This document shows, piece after piece, positions 35,458 to 44,349 of a stretch of 64,000 nucleotides of DNA. The stretch is from Lachnospiraceae bacterium (GTDB lineage: Bacteria; Bacillota; Clostridia; Lachnospirales; Lachnospiraceae): assembly GCA_015057865.1 (NCBI GenBank), contig SVDH01000009.1, positions 17,430-81,429 of the forward strand, written 5' to 3'. The notes under the pieces are model-generated. The model did no database searches, was not told the DNA's origin, and was given only the letters and a program-made list of their open reading frames with translations. The number at the start of each line of letters is the position of its first letter. Within the stretch, counting starts at the first letter, position 1. A program made the translations under genes and the position numbers.

Positions 35458-35883
35458 ATGCAATTGAATTCAAATGAAATCGAAGCAATTTTGCCGCATC
35501 GATATCCGTTTTTGCTGGTAGACAGGATCACGGATTGCGAACCGGGACAATATGCAGACGGCATCAAATGTGTGACCGCCAACGAGATGCATTTTATGGG
35601 GCATTTTCCGGGCCAGCATGTTATGCCGGGTGTCCTTTTGCTGGAGGCACTGGCACAGACGGGCGCAGTTGCCCTGCTTGTCGAAGAAGAAAATCGAGGG
35701 AAAACGGTGTTTTTCGGAGGCGTGAAAAATGCACGATTCCGAAAACAGGTCATTCCGGGGGATGTGGTCGAGCTGCATTGTGAGATCATCAAGCGGAAGG
35801 GCCCGGTAGGAGTCGGGGCTGCAGTGGCAATGGTAGACGGGAAAAAGGCTGTCGAAGCGGAGATTTCATTTGCGATCCAGTAG
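35458..35883 (+). CDS. fabZ: 3-hydroxyacyl-ACP dehydratase
   Basis: Dehydrates beta-hydroxyacyl-ACP; hot-dog fold, 141 residues. LPHRYPFLLVDRI is the family start. The catalytic pair is His49 (MGHFPG) and Glu63 (LLLEALAQTGAV). AGGAG lies 8 bases before the ATG. Because the operon has no FabA or FabM candidate in the window, how unsaturated fatty acids are made is not shown here. Confidence 0.95.
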   Translation: MQLNSNEIEAILPHRYPFLLVDRITDCEPGQYADGIKCVTANEMHFMGHFPGQHVMPGVLLLEALAQTGAVALLVEEENRGKTVFFGGVKNARFRKQVIPGDVVELHCEIIKRKGPVGVGAAVAMVDGKKAVEAEISFAIQ

Positions 35884-35907
35884 TTTAGATGTAGTAGGAG
35901 AGGAACG

Positions 35908-36396
35908 ATGAAACATCCGGAAGGACAGACTGTTACAGAAGCATTTGAAGAAGTGTATATGAAGTTCAAACTACATTTTTACAGAGAAATATTTGGTACA
36001 TTCAGCAGCAGAGAAGCAACGCTGACGACGGTAGAGACCTTTTGCATGGAAGTGATCTACGCGATGCAGTGCCCGACGATCAATGAGTTCGCTTCATTCA
36101 TCCAGATCTCACCGCCGAATGCTGCTTATAAAGTAAATAGTCTGATTAAAAAAGGTTATGTTGAAAAGATCCGTTCGACAAAAGATAAGAGGGAGTATTA
36201 TCTGCGTCCGACACAAAAGTATTTAGACTACTATGACATCAGCAGCAGCTATCTGCGTCAGGTCTTAGACCGCCTGACAAAGCGCCTGCCGGATGAGGAT
36301 CAGGAAAAACTGCAGGAGATCCTGAATATTATGTCAAATGAACTGATGCAGGAGGTACCGGAGTACAAACATCTCGAGAAAGAAGCAGACATCTGA
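35908..36396 (+). CDS. fabT: MarR-family regulator, FabT-like
   Basis: Winged-helix regulator, 162 residues, last gene of the fatty-acid operon. The recognition region is PTINEFASFIQISPPNAAYK followed by VNSLIKKGYVEKIRSTKDKRE, the MarR wing. In other Firmicutes FabT, a MarR protein bound to acyl-ACP, represses fab genes; position and family support the same role, but the gene is usually first rather than last in those operons. Dyads in the promoter at 26572 are the obvious targets. GGAGAGGAACG precedes the ATG. A terminator follows. Confidence 0.8.
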   Translation: MKHPEGQTVTEAFEEVYMKFKLHFYREIFGTFSSREATLTTVETFCMEVIYAMQCPTINEFASFIQISPPNAAYKVNSLIKKGYVEKIRSTKDKREYYLRPTQKYLDYYDISSSYLRQVLDRLTKRLPDEDQEKLQEILNIMSNELMQEVPEYKHLEKEADI

Positions 36397-36413
36397 ACAG
36401 CACACTGATTATG

Positions 36414-36446
36414 ATTGCGCAGACCGTTATGGCTGCGCAATTTCTT
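36414..36446 (+). terminator. Rho-independent terminator of the fab operon
   Basis: ATTGCGCAG (36414-36422) pairs with CTGCGCAAT (36433-36441) around a 10-nt loop, then TTCTTT. Confidence 0.8.
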
Positions 36447-36460
36447 TGCTTTATAAACAT

Positions 36461-36489
36461 TTGCATAGCGATATATTCGAAGGTATAAT
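36461..36489 (+). promoter_or_regulatory. Promoter of the MoaE-like/hslO/SDR unit
   Basis: TTGCAT (36461-36466), 17-bp spacer, consensus TATAAT (36484-36489), 39 bp before the first ATG. Confidence 0.75.
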
Positions 36490-36527
36490 GGTCTCGTATT
36501 ATTATTCGTAAGGAGGCATTATACAGA

Positions 36528-36923
36528 ATGAAAAAAACGAGTCCATCAATCGATGCATGGTTACAGGAAGCAAAACAGGATCCGCGCGCGGCACAGTGCG
36601 GCATGTTTTTGACACATAACGGCGTGGTCCGCGAGACGGCGCGGGCAAGAGTCCGTCAGGGAGACGAGAGTGCGGCACCGGTGACCGGAATGCATTTTTC
36701 CTATGATGAAGAAAAGGTGAATGCAGCCATTGAGAAAACATATGAAATGGACGGCATTTATTATATTAAAGTATGGCTGAATGAGGGCGAGCTTGTTGTC
36801 GGAGATGACATCATGTTTGTCCTGATCGGAGGAGACATCCGCCCGCATGTGGTTGATGCACTGCAGGCGCTGGTTGGAACCATCAAAAAAGAGTGCGTTG
36901 TTGAGCAGGAGAAGACAGTATAA
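36528..36923 (+). CDS. MoaE-like protein
   Basis: Resembles the large subunit of molybdopterin synthase (MoaE), 131 residues: GMFLTHNGVVRETARARV matches its N-terminal strand-loop, and YYIKVWLNEGELVVGDDIMFVLIGGDIRPHVVDAL its core. The C-terminus contains KKECVVEQEK where MoaE has a catalytic lysine region. No other molybdenum-cofactor genes are nearby, so a role outside Moco synthesis is possible. The stop overlaps the hslO start by one base. Confidence 0.6.
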   Translation: MKKTSPSIDAWLQEAKQDPRAAQCGMFLTHNGVVRETARARVRQGDESAAPVTGMHFSYDEEKVNAAIEKTYEMDGIYYIKVWLNEGELVVGDDIMFVLIGGDIRPHVVDALQALVGTIKKECVVEQEKTV

Positions 36924-37813
36924 TGGAGACCGGAAACAGCAGGGATTACATTGTACGCGGAATCGCTGCAGACGGTGAGATCCGGGCGTTTGCGGTCACT
37001 TCCAGAAATCTTGTGGAAGAGGCAAGGAAGCGTCACGGTACCAGCCCTACGATCACGGCAGCGTTAGGACGCCTTCTTAGCGCAGGCGCAATGATGGGGA
37101 TCATGATGAAGGGAGAGAAAGATCTCCTGACATTGAAGATCACATCAGAAGGGCCGGTGCGCGGCCTGACGGTAACCGCAGATTCAAAAGGAACAGTTAA
37201 GGGGTATCCGCTGGTACCTGTCGTGAATCTTCCGGCCAATGACAAAGGGAAATTTGACGTTGGCGGAGCGGTGGCACCGGGGCAGCTTCAGGTAATCAAA
37301 GATCTTGGATTGAAGGATCCGTATGTCGGAACCACACAGCTGGTAAATGGAGAGATCGCCGAAGATCTGACCTATTATTTTGCACTGTCAGAGCAGACGC
37401 CGTCAGCAGTTGGACTGGGCGTATTGATGAATAAAAACAATACCGTACGTCAGGCCGGCGGTTTTATCATCCAGCTGATGCCGCATGCAAAAGAGGAGAC
37501 GATCGCGGCACTTGAGAAAACACTGGCAGATATCAAGCCGGTGACGACACTTCTGGATGAAGGTTATACACCGGAAACGATGCTGGAGCTTGTTCTGAAC
37601 GGGTTTGATCTGGAGATCACTGACCGGTCAGACGCAGTGTTTTCCTGCAATTGTTCACAGGAACGCGTCAGCCGGGTGCTGTACAGCATCGGAAAAGAGG
37701 AACTTGATTCGATGATCGAAGACGGGGAACCGATCGAAGTCAAATGTCATTTCTGTAATGAGGCATACCGGTTCACCGTAGAGGAATTGAAAGAGATCAG
37801 GGCGGAGTTATAA
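36923..37813 (+). CDS. hslO: Redox-regulated chaperone Hsp33
   Basis: Holding chaperone activated by oxidation, 296 residues. The C-terminal zinc switch has Cys242, Cys244, Cys275 and Cys278 in CNCSQERV and KCHFCNEAYRF, the usual C-x-C/C-x-x-C pattern. The N-terminal domain contains RGIAADGEIRAFAV and GPVRGLTVTAD. It overlaps the MoaE-like gene by one base and abuts the SDR gene with no gap, so the three are cotranscribed. Confidence 0.94.
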   Translation: METGNSRDYIVRGIAADGEIRAFAVTSRNLVEEARKRHGTSPTITAALGRLLSAGAMMGIMMKGEKDLLTLKITSEGPVRGLTVTADSKGTVKGYPLVPVVNLPANDKGKFDVGGAVAPGQLQVIKDLGLKDPYVGTTQLVNGEIAEDLTYYFALSEQTPSAVGLGVLMNKNNTVRQAGGFIIQLMPHAKEETIAALEKTLADIKPVTTLLDEGYTPETMLELVLNGFDLEITDRSDAVFSCNCSQERVSRVLYSIGKEELDSMIEDGEPIEVKCHFCNEAYRFTVEELKEIRAEL

Positions 37814-38752
37814 ATGTGGCTTGATGTGATCATCCAATGGATCAAAGCATTTTTCGGAACGGTCGTATTCTGGACAGGGATTGCGGGCATTCTTTTGGTG
37901 CTGATTACCATGGTCCGCTATCGGATCCGAAGGAAGAAAAAAACGAACAAAACACCGTCATATACACGTCGGATCGCGCTGATCACAGGGGCATCGAGCG
38001 GGATCGGCCGTGCTTTTGCGCTGCGGATCGACCAGACAGAAAAAGAGATCGACGAGATCTGGCTGGTCGCAAGACGGCAGGATAAGCTTCTGGCACTTGC
38101 GGGTGAATTAAAGCATGATACGCTTGTGATTCCTGTGGATCTGACAGAAGGACTGGATGAAGACGCATATGACAATCCTCTGACAAGAGCATTGGCGGAA
38201 CATGAGATTCAGATCGGCATTCTTATCAATGCGGCCGGGTTTGCCAAAATCGGCAATTATGCAAAGGTCAGTTTTCAGGATTCGATGCGGATGATCGATC
38301 TGAATGACAAGGCGGCAGTGGCAGTGACACTGGCATGTCTGCCATATATGAAGCAGGGAGACCGTATTGTACAGATGTGTTCGACAGCTGCATTCCAGCC
38401 GCTGCAGCATATCAATATTTATGGTGCGTCGAAAGCATTTTTATATCATTACACCAGAGCGCTGCGTATGGAACTTTTTCCGAAAGGAATTGTCGTAACG
38501 GCAGTTTGTCCTTTCTGGGTTAAGGATACGGAATTTATCGATATAGCAAAGGGTGGAGAATTACGCCCGCCGATCAGGCACTTTCCGTTTGCAACGACAG
38601 CAGAAAAGGTGGCCAAGCGGGGACTTGGCGCAAGCCGTGCCGGATGGGCAGTCGTAACGCCCGGAGCATTCTGCGTGATCCACAGATTCTTTACCAAGCT
38701 TTTGCCGCGGGAAGCAGCCATCTGGATCTGGGAACTGATGCGTAGAATGTAA
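37814..38752 (+). CDS. Membrane-anchored short-chain dehydrogenase/reductase
   Basis: SDR-fold oxidoreductase, 312 residues, with an N-terminal membrane helix (about residues 5-35) followed by a basic stretch RIRRKKKTNK. The nucleotide motif is LITGASSGIGRAF (about 54-66), NAAGFA is the second motif, and the catalytic tyrosine and lysine are in IYGASKAFLYHY. The start directly follows the hslO stop. The substrate is unknown; the closest known style is YqjQ/DltE-like membrane SDRs. Confidence 0.85.
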   Translation: MWLDVIIQWIKAFFGTVVFWTGIAGILLVLITMVRYRIRRKKKTNKTPSYTRRIALITGASSGIGRAFALRIDQTEKEIDEIWLVARRQDKLLALAGELKHDTLVIPVDLTEGLDEDAYDNPLTRALAEHEIQIGILINAAGFAKIGNYAKVSFQDSMRMIDLNDKAAVAVTLACLPYMKQGDRIVQMCSTAAFQPLQHINIYGASKAFLYHYTRALRMELFPKGIVVTAVCPFWVKDTEFIDIAKGGELRPPIRHFPFATTAEKVAKRGLGASRAGWAVVTPGAFCVIHRFFTKLLPREAAIWIWELMRRM

Positions 38753-38771
38753 AAATGAAAGGAAGGTGCAC

Positions 38772-40271
38772 ATGAAAAAGTTCATTATGGCTTTGGATCA
38801 GGGTACTACAAGCTGTCGGAGCATTCTGTTTGATCACAGTGGTCAGATCGTGAGCGTGGCACAACAGGAGTTCCCTCAGATATATCCGCAGCCCGGCTGG
38901 GTTGAGCATGATCCAATGGAAATCTGGAACACCCAGCTTTTTGTTGCACTTGAATCCATCAGAAAGGCAGGCGCGGTTGCCTCAGAGATTGCAGCGATCG
39001 GAATCACGAACCAGCGGGAAACGACCGTTGTATGGGATAAAGAGACAGGACTGCCTGTGGCAAATGCGATCGTCTGGCAATGCCGTCGGACCGCGGAGAG
39101 AATCGATGCACTAAAAGATCAGGATGATCATCTTGCTGATTACATTCATCAAACCACCGGGCTGATCCCGGATGCATACTTTTCCGCTTCTAAGATTGAA
39201 TGGATCCTGGATTATGCGGATGGTGCCAGGGAAAAGGCAGAGGCCGGAAAGCTTTTGTTTGGCACGATCGATACATGGCTGATCTGGAATCTGACAAAAG
39301 GACGGGTACATGCGACAGACAGAAGCAATGCATCCCGTACAATGCTGTATGACATCGAAAAAGACAGGTGGGATCCGAAGCTGCTGGAAGTGTTCCGAAT
39401 CCCGGAGAGCATGCTGCCGGATGTGAAACCTTCCGGTGCACGATACGGTGTGACAGATGCAGGTCTTTTTGAAGAAGAGATTCCGATCTGCAGTGCTGTC
39501 GGAGATCAGCAGTCGGCACTGTTCGGCCATTGCTGCTTTACGGCAGGAGATGTAAAAAACACGTACGGAACCGGATGCTTTATGTTAATGCATACCGGAG
39601 AGAAGAAGACATTGTCCGAAAAAGGTCTTTTGACGACCATTGCCGCAACAACGGATGATACGATCCTGTACGCGCTTGAGGGCAGTGTGTTTGCAGCCGG
39701 CGCAGCGATCCAGTGGCTGCAAAACGGTCTGCGGCTGTTTGACGACGCTAAAGTGACGGAAGAAATGGCATTTTCGGTAAAAGACACAGACGGCGTTTAT
39801 GTTGTGCCTGCGTTTACCGGCCTTGGCGCACCGCACTGGGATCCGTATGCAAGAGGAACAGTTGTCGGTATCACGAGAGGCTGCACCAGAGAGCACCTGG
39901 TCAGGGCAACGCTTGAGTCGATTGCCTATCAGACAAAGGATATTCTGGATGTGATGCTTCAGGAATCCGGCGCTATGCTGGAGGGACTTTTGGTTGACGG
40001 AGGGGTTACAAAAAACAGATTCCTGATGCAGTTTCAGGCTGATATCATGGGAGTGCCCGTTATCAGTCCCGATAATGCGGAGGCGACTGCACAGGGAGCC
40101 GCTTATCTGGCAGGTCTGACAGTTGGATTCTGGAAAGATCATAAGGAACTGAAAAGCCTGCAGGGTGACCGGCTGCGATATGATCCGCAAATGGATCCGG
40201 CAACAAAGATGAAGCTGCTCCACGATTGGGATCGGGCGCTGGAGCGCGCAAAAGGCTGGATCGAACAATAA
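38772..40271 (+). CDS. glpK: Glycerol kinase
   Basis: Phosphorylates glycerol with ATP in the cytoplasm, 499 residues. ALDQGTTSCRSILFDH is the FGGY N-terminal phosphate motif; GWVEHDPMEIW, GITNQRET and NAIVWQCRRTA follow. GTIDTWLIWNLT and NTYGTGCFMLMHTGE are the FGGY signatures, and GLGAPHWDPYARG is the nucleotide region. The ATG at 38772 (AGGAAGG upstream) is preferred to GTG at 38766. A hairpin lies after the stop. No glycerol transporter or glpD is adjacent. Confidence 0.95.
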   Translation: MKKFIMALDQGTTSCRSILFDHSGQIVSVAQQEFPQIYPQPGWVEHDPMEIWNTQLFVALESIRKAGAVASEIAAIGITNQRETTVVWDKETGLPVANAIVWQCRRTAERIDALKDQDDHLADYIHQTTGLIPDAYFSASKIEWILDYADGAREKAEAGKLLFGTIDTWLIWNLTKGRVHATDRSNASRTMLYDIEKDRWDPKLLEVFRIPESMLPDVKPSGARYGVTDAGLFEEEIPICSAVGDQQSALFGHCCFTAGDVKNTYGTGCFMLMHTGEKKTLSEKGLLTTIAATTDDTILYALEGSVFAAGAAIQWLQNGLRLFDDAKVTEEMAFSVKDTDGVYVVPAFTGLGAPHWDPYARGTVVGITRGCTREHLVRATLESIAYQTKDILDVMLQESGAMLEGLLVDGGVTKNRFLMQFQADIMGVPVISPDNAEATAQGAAYLAGLTVGFWKDHKELKSLQGDRLRYDPQMDPATKMKLLHDWDRALERAKGWIEQ

Positions 40272-40332
40272 ATAGCAGGGATAAACCGGAAAAATCAAAA
40301 AAGTTAACACAAACTAATTATTATATGTTAAG

Positions 40333-40366
40333 ATAACTTCTGTTAGAACATTCTAATAGAAGTTAT
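40333..40366 (+). terminator. 16-bp hairpin between glpK and feoAB
   Basis: ATAACTTCTGTTAGAA (40333-40348) pairs with TTCTAATAGAAGTTAT (40351-40366) with one wobble and a 2-nt loop, followed by TTTG. It may end glpK. Its core TTAGAA-CA-TTCTAA is also a palindrome 21 bp before feoAB, where an iron-responsive repressor might bind; a TAAGAT -10 candidate overlaps its left edge (40329). Confidence 0.55.
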
Positions 40367-40386
40367 TTTGCGTTAGGGGAGAACGG

Positions 40387-42762
40387 ATGACATTAAAAGA
40401 GTTAAAGATCGGGGAGTCAGCTACGATCTTATCTGTAGGAGGAGAGGGAGCGCTCAGACAGCACTTTCTCGATATGGGACTTGTGCCCGGGACTGAAATA
40501 TACCTCGTGAAATACGCACCGATGGGAGATCCGATCGAAATACGGATCCATGGGTATGAACTTACGCTCAGACTCGATGATGCGGCGAAGATTGAAATCG
40601 ATAAGGTAAAGGACGGGAAAACTGTCGTATCCGCCAAAGAAGATGAGCCGAATACAAGCGGAGAAAAGCATGAGCGGACCGAGCATCCCGGCTTGGGCGA
40701 GTCCGGAAAATATCATGTCAAAGCCGGAGAACATCCGCTGCCTGAAGGCACACCGTTGACATTTGCCCTGGCTGGCAACCAGAATTGCGGAAAAACAACA
40801 CTTTTCAACCAGCTGACCGGTGCCAATCAGCATGTCGGCAACTTCCCCGGCGTTACGGTAGACAGAAAGAGCGGACCGATCCGCGGACTGGATCAATCGG
40901 AAGTGACAGACCTTCCGGGAATCTATTCCCTTTCGCCTTATACGAATGAAGAAATCGTCACGCGTCAGTTTATCCTTGATGAAAAGCCGACCGGTATCAT
41001 CAATATCGTCGATGCAACCAATATCGAGCGAAATCTCTATCTGACGGTTCAGCTGATGGAGCTGGACATTCCGATGGTTCTTGCATTGAACATGATGGAT
41101 GAACTGATCGGTAACGAAGGAACGATATATATCAATGAAATGGAATCACGCCTTGGCATCCCGGTAGTACCGATCACTGCCACGAAAAACGAAGGTGTAG
41201 ATGAGCTGATCCGACATGCTTCCCATGTGGCAAAATATCAGGAGCGGCCGGGACGGATGGATTTTTGTGATGAAAATGATCATGGCGGTGCCGTTCACCG
41301 GTGCCTCCACGCGATTATGCATCTGATTGAAGACCATGCCCAAAAGGCAGGAATACCGCTTCGGTTCGCGGCAACAAAACTGGCAGAAGGTGACAATCTG
41401 GTAATGGAGGCGCTTCATTTAAGCCAGAATGAGAAGGAGCTGATCGAGCATATCGCATGCCAGATGGAAGAAGAACGGGGATTAGACCGTGCAGCTGCGA
41501 TCGCAGACATGCGTTTTACCTTTATCAAAAAACTGGTGGCGGAGACTGTTGTAAAGCCAAAGACCAGTAAAGAGCATATCAGAAGTCAGAAAATGGACCG
41601 GGTCCTGACAGGAAAGGTTCTTTCCATTCCGCTTTTTATCGCGATCATGGCAGCGATCTTTGTCGTGACATTCAATTATATCGGTGCATGGCTGCAGGGA
41701 TTGCTGGAGACAGCGATCGGCGCATTGACGAGTGTCGTGGATACAGGTTTGACAGCAGTACATGCAAATGACGCGATCCATTCGCTGATCATTGACGGAA
41801 TCTTTTCCGGTGTCGGAAGCGTCTTAAGCTTTGTTCCGGTCATCGTGGTACTGTTCTTTTTCATGTCACTTCTTGAAGATACCGGATACATGGCGCGTGT
41901 CGCGTTCATCATGGATAAGATCCTGCGCAGGATCGGCCTTTCCGGACGGAGTATCGTGCCGATGCTTCTGGGATTCGGCTGCAGTGTACCGAGTATTATG
42001 GCCTGCAGAACATTGCCTTCCGATCGTGACAGACGCATGACGATCATGCTGACGCCGTTTATGAGCTGCTCGGCAAAGATTCCGATCTATGCATTTCTGA
42101 CAGCTGCATTTTTCCCGCGGCGGGGCGGATTTATCATGGTTGGCCTTTACATTCTGGGTATTGTTGTGGCGATCGTGGTCTCCCTGATCTTTAAAAATAC
42201 GATGTTTAAGGGGGAGCCGGTGCCGTTTGTCATGGAGCTGCCAAATTACCGTATGCCGAGTGGAAAGAGTGTGCTTCGGTTAATGTGGAATAAGGCCTGG
42301 GATTTTATCCGCAGAGCATTCACGGTCATCTTTGTGGCAACGATCGTGATCTGGTTTTTGCAGACATTTGACCCGCATCTTACCATGGTCACGAATTCGC
42401 AGGACAGTATCCTGGCGATCGTTGCGGGATGGATCGCGCCGGTACTCAAACCGCTCGGTCTGGGTGACTGGAGAGTATCAACGGCACTGATCAGCGGCTT
42501 CCTGGCAAAGGAGAGTGTGGTATCTACGATCGGCGTACTGTTTGGCTCGACACAGGGGCTGCTTGCGGCGATCACCCCACTTGCGGCAGGGTCACTGCTG
42601 GTATTCTGCCTCTTGTACACGCCATGTGTGGCGGCAGTGGCAGCGGCTAAACGGGAACTCGGCATAAAGTGGGCGCTTTACATTGTCGTGATGCAGTGCG
42701 TTGTTGCCTGGATCTGCGCATTCCTGCTGAGGCTGGTCGGACTGTTGTTCGGATTTGCGTAA
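40387..42762 (+). CDS. feoAB: FeoA-FeoB fusion ferrous iron transporter
   Basis: Takes up Fe2+ across the membrane. Residues 1-75 form a FeoA-type SH3 domain (MTLKELKIGESATI, DMGLVPGTEIYLV). A charged linker follows to about 122. The FeoB G domain has G1 GNQNCGKTT (130-138), switch NFPGVTV, G3 DLPGIYS and G4 NMMD, then the membrane part with the gate motifs GFGCSVPSIMACRTL and CSAKIPIYAF, and a late FLAKESVVSTIGVLFG. Total 791 residues. In many bacteria FeoA is separate; here both are one chain. The stop lies 5 bp before the repeat element at 42767. Confidence 0.95.
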   Translation: MTLKELKIGESATILSVGGEGALRQHFLDMGLVPGTEIYLVKYAPMGDPIEIRIHGYELTLRLDDAAKIEIDKVKDGKTVVSAKEDEPNTSGEKHERTEHPGLGESGKYHVKAGEHPLPEGTPLTFALAGNQNCGKTTLFNQLTGANQHVGNFPGVTVDRKSGPIRGLDQSEVTDLPGIYSLSPYTNEEIVTRQFILDEKPTGIINIVDATNIERNLYLTVQLMELDIPMVLALNMMDELIGNEGTIYINEMESRLGIPVVPITATKNEGVDELIRHASHVAKYQERPGRMDFCDENDHGGAVHRCLHAIMHLIEDHAQKAGIPLRFAATKLAEGDNLVMEALHLSQNEKELIEHIACQMEEERGLDRAAAIADMRFTFIKKLVAETVVKPKTSKEHIRSQKMDRVLTGKVLSIPLFIAIMAAIFVVTFNYIGAWLQGLLETAIGALTSVVDTGLTAVHANDAIHSLIIDGIFSGVGSVLSFVPVIVVLFFFMSLLEDTGYMARVAFIMDKILRRIGLSGRSIVPMLLGFGCSVPSIMACRTLPSDRDRRMTIMLTPFMSCSAKIPIYAFLTAAFFPRRGGFIMVGLYILGIVVAIVVSLIFKNTMFKGEPVPFVMELPNYRMPSGKSVLRLMWNKAWDFIRRAFTVIFVATIVIWFLQTFDPHLTMVTNSQDSILAIVAGWIAPVLKPLGLGDWRVSTALISGFLAKESVVSTIGVLFGSTQGLLAAITPLAAGSLLVFCLLYTPCVAAVAAAKRELGIKWALYIVVMQCVVAWICAFLLRLVGLLFGFA

Positions 42763-42766
42763 ATAC

Positions 42767-43065
42767 ATACTTTTTTGCATACATTCTAAAGATGAGCCAC
42801 TACAGATTGCTGTATCATCGCTTTTTGCGTAGAGAGAGTATTAGTGCTTCTGCAAGGTTACAAGGTTTCTTAAAGGGCAAAATTCATTATCCGCAATGAA
42901 TTTTGGACGAATAGGAGTGGCGTTTTTATCAAAAAACGGCAACGACTATAAGGCATACCCTTAAGAAACCGCAGGAAGCTTGTTTAGAAACACTTTGCGA
43001 ACGGCAAGAAAAAACGATGTGCAGCAGCTGTGTGGCACATCGTTTTAGCAGTGTTAAAAAAGTAT
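42767..43065. repeat. Solo module A copy (A4) with its own terminal repeats
   Basis: Module A occupies 42797-43035 (239 bp, plus orientation) between convergent feoAB and greA. ATACTTTTTT (42767-42776) and AAAAAAGTAT (43056-43065) form a perfect terminal inverted repeat, giving a 299-bp unit. The third stem reads GGTTTCTTAA/TTAAGAAACC, and the first hairpin CAAAATTCATT/AATGAATTTTG; both differ from A1 and A3 by paired substitutions. GTGCTTC/GAAACAC in stem 2 has one mismatch. The unit leaves only 4 and 6 bp to the flanking genes; nothing else lies in the 309-bp gap. Confidence 0.8.
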
Positions 43066-43071
43066 TTATTT

Positions 43072-43575
43072 TCAGAAGCGCCTGATCTCTATCGTGTCAT
43101 CATCCACATCGGCACTGACGGAAACGACCTCGAGGTCATATCCGCCGCCATCAGGAAGGGTTACGTGAGCAGTATCGCCGGCCCGCTTGCCAACAAGTGC
43201 TTGGCCGACCGGTGATTCTATTGTGATGTAGCCCTGCATGGAATTCCCGCGGATCGAGGTGACAAGAACATAGTCCTCTGTCTCCTCCTCGCCTTCAAAG
43301 CGGACGGTGACACGCTTGTTGATCCCGGCTTCGTCTATAGCCCGTTCGTCTTCAATGACGACCGCCGTCTTGATCATGCCTTCCAGATAACGGATGCGGC
43401 TTTCGTTCTGGTTTTTGAACTGTTTTGCCGCTTTATATTCAAAGTTTTCACTCAGATCGCCGTGTGCACGTGCGGTTTTCACATCCTCAAGTGCCTCTTT
43501 CCGAACGACCAGGATCCGGTGTTCCAGCTCTTCTTTCATTTTTTGAATATCTGCTCTGGTTAATCTGTCATGCAT
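43072..43575 (-). CDS. greA: Transcription elongation factor GreA
   Basis: Rescues backtracked RNA polymerase by stimulating transcript cleavage. The 167-residue protein has the N-terminal coiled coil (about 1-80) with the tip motif ARAHGDLSENFEYKAAK, whose acidic residues enter the polymerase channel. The C-terminal FKBP-like domain includes SPVGQALVGKRAGD. AGGAG lies 8 bases before the ATG. Convergent with feoAB across the module A copy. Confidence 0.95.
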   Translation of the reverse strand: MHDRLTRADIQKMKEELEHRILVVRKEALEDVKTARAHGDLSENFEYKAAKQFKNQNESRIRYLEGMIKTAVVIEDERAIDEAGINKRVTVRFEGEEETEDYVLVTSIRGNSMQGYITIESPVGQALVGKRAGDTAHVTLPDGGGYDLEVVSVSADVDDDTIEIRRF

Positions 43576-43737
43576 AGCTATTGCTCCTTATTCATTGAGA
43601 TGATCAGCAGAGAATCTTTTGCTGTACTGTGCTATTTTACCACAAACTGGTTGTTTTTCTACGAAAAATTCAATATAATTACTATGTAAGATTTATTAGA
43701 TCTCCTAATCTTATAATACAATTCAAGGAGGTAGCAT

Positions 43738-44283
43738 ATGGAACTTAATATCAAAGCCAAAAACTTAAATCTCACAGATAAGGTCCGTGACATGGTAGAT
43801 GACAAGCTTGGAAGGCTCGAGAAGTTTCTGCCCGAGGATGCAGACGCAAATGTTACTCTCAAGGGAAAAAAGAATTATGTCAAAGTTGAGATGACCATTC
43901 CGATGAAACGGTATACACTTCGCGTAGAAGAAGAAGATCGTGACCTGAATACGGCGATTGACCGCGTACAGGAGATTATGGAGCGTCAGATCCGCAAGTA
44001 TAAGACACGGTTGACAGCAAAGAAGAGAAAAGGTGATCCGAGTGAAGTCATCGGAGCACCGGTCGAGGCAGTAGATGATGTTATCGAAACAGAAGATGAC
44101 AGCATTCACATTGTTAGAAACAAACGCTTTGTGATCCATCCGATGAGTGCTGAGGAAGCTTGTCTGCAGATGGATATGCTCGGACATGGGTTCTTTGTTT
44201 TTGAAGAAGAGGAATCCGGCGAGATCTGCGTTGTTTATAAAAGAACAGATGGAGAATACGGTATTATAGAAACTGCAAGATAA
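43738..44283 (+). CDS. hpf: Long ribosome hibernation promoting factor
   Basis: Binds 30S subunits and pairs ribosomes into inactive 100S dimers in stationary phase. The 181-residue protein has the RaiA-type beta-alpha domain (MELNIKAKNLNLTDKVRDMV to about 100) and the C-terminal dimerisation domain (from VRNKRFVIHPMSAEEACLQM to the end), hence the long form of Firmicutes. AAGGAGG is 6 bases before the ATG. A TATAAT lies at 43712-43717, preceded by the dyad ATTAG/CTAAT. A strong terminator follows. Confidence 0.95.
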   Translation: MELNIKAKNLNLTDKVRDMVDDKLGRLEKFLPEDADANVTLKGKKNYVKVEMTIPMKRYTLRVEEEDRDLNTAIDRVQEIMERQIRKYKTRLTAKKRKGDPSEVIGAPVEAVDDVIETEDDSIHIVRNKRFVIHPMSAEEACLQMDMLGHGFFVFEEEESGEICVVYKRTDGEYGIIETAR

Positions 44284-44292
44284 AGTATTGTG

Positions 44293-44326
44293 AAAGGCTT
44301 CGGCATCGGCGCCGAAGCCTTTTTTT
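44293..44326 (+). terminator. Rho-independent terminator of hpf
   Basis: AAAGGCTTCGGC (44293-44304) pairs perfectly with GCCGAAGCCTTT, followed by more T. Confidence 0.9.
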
Positions 44327-44349
44327 AATGAGAAGTGGAGGAATAAAAA

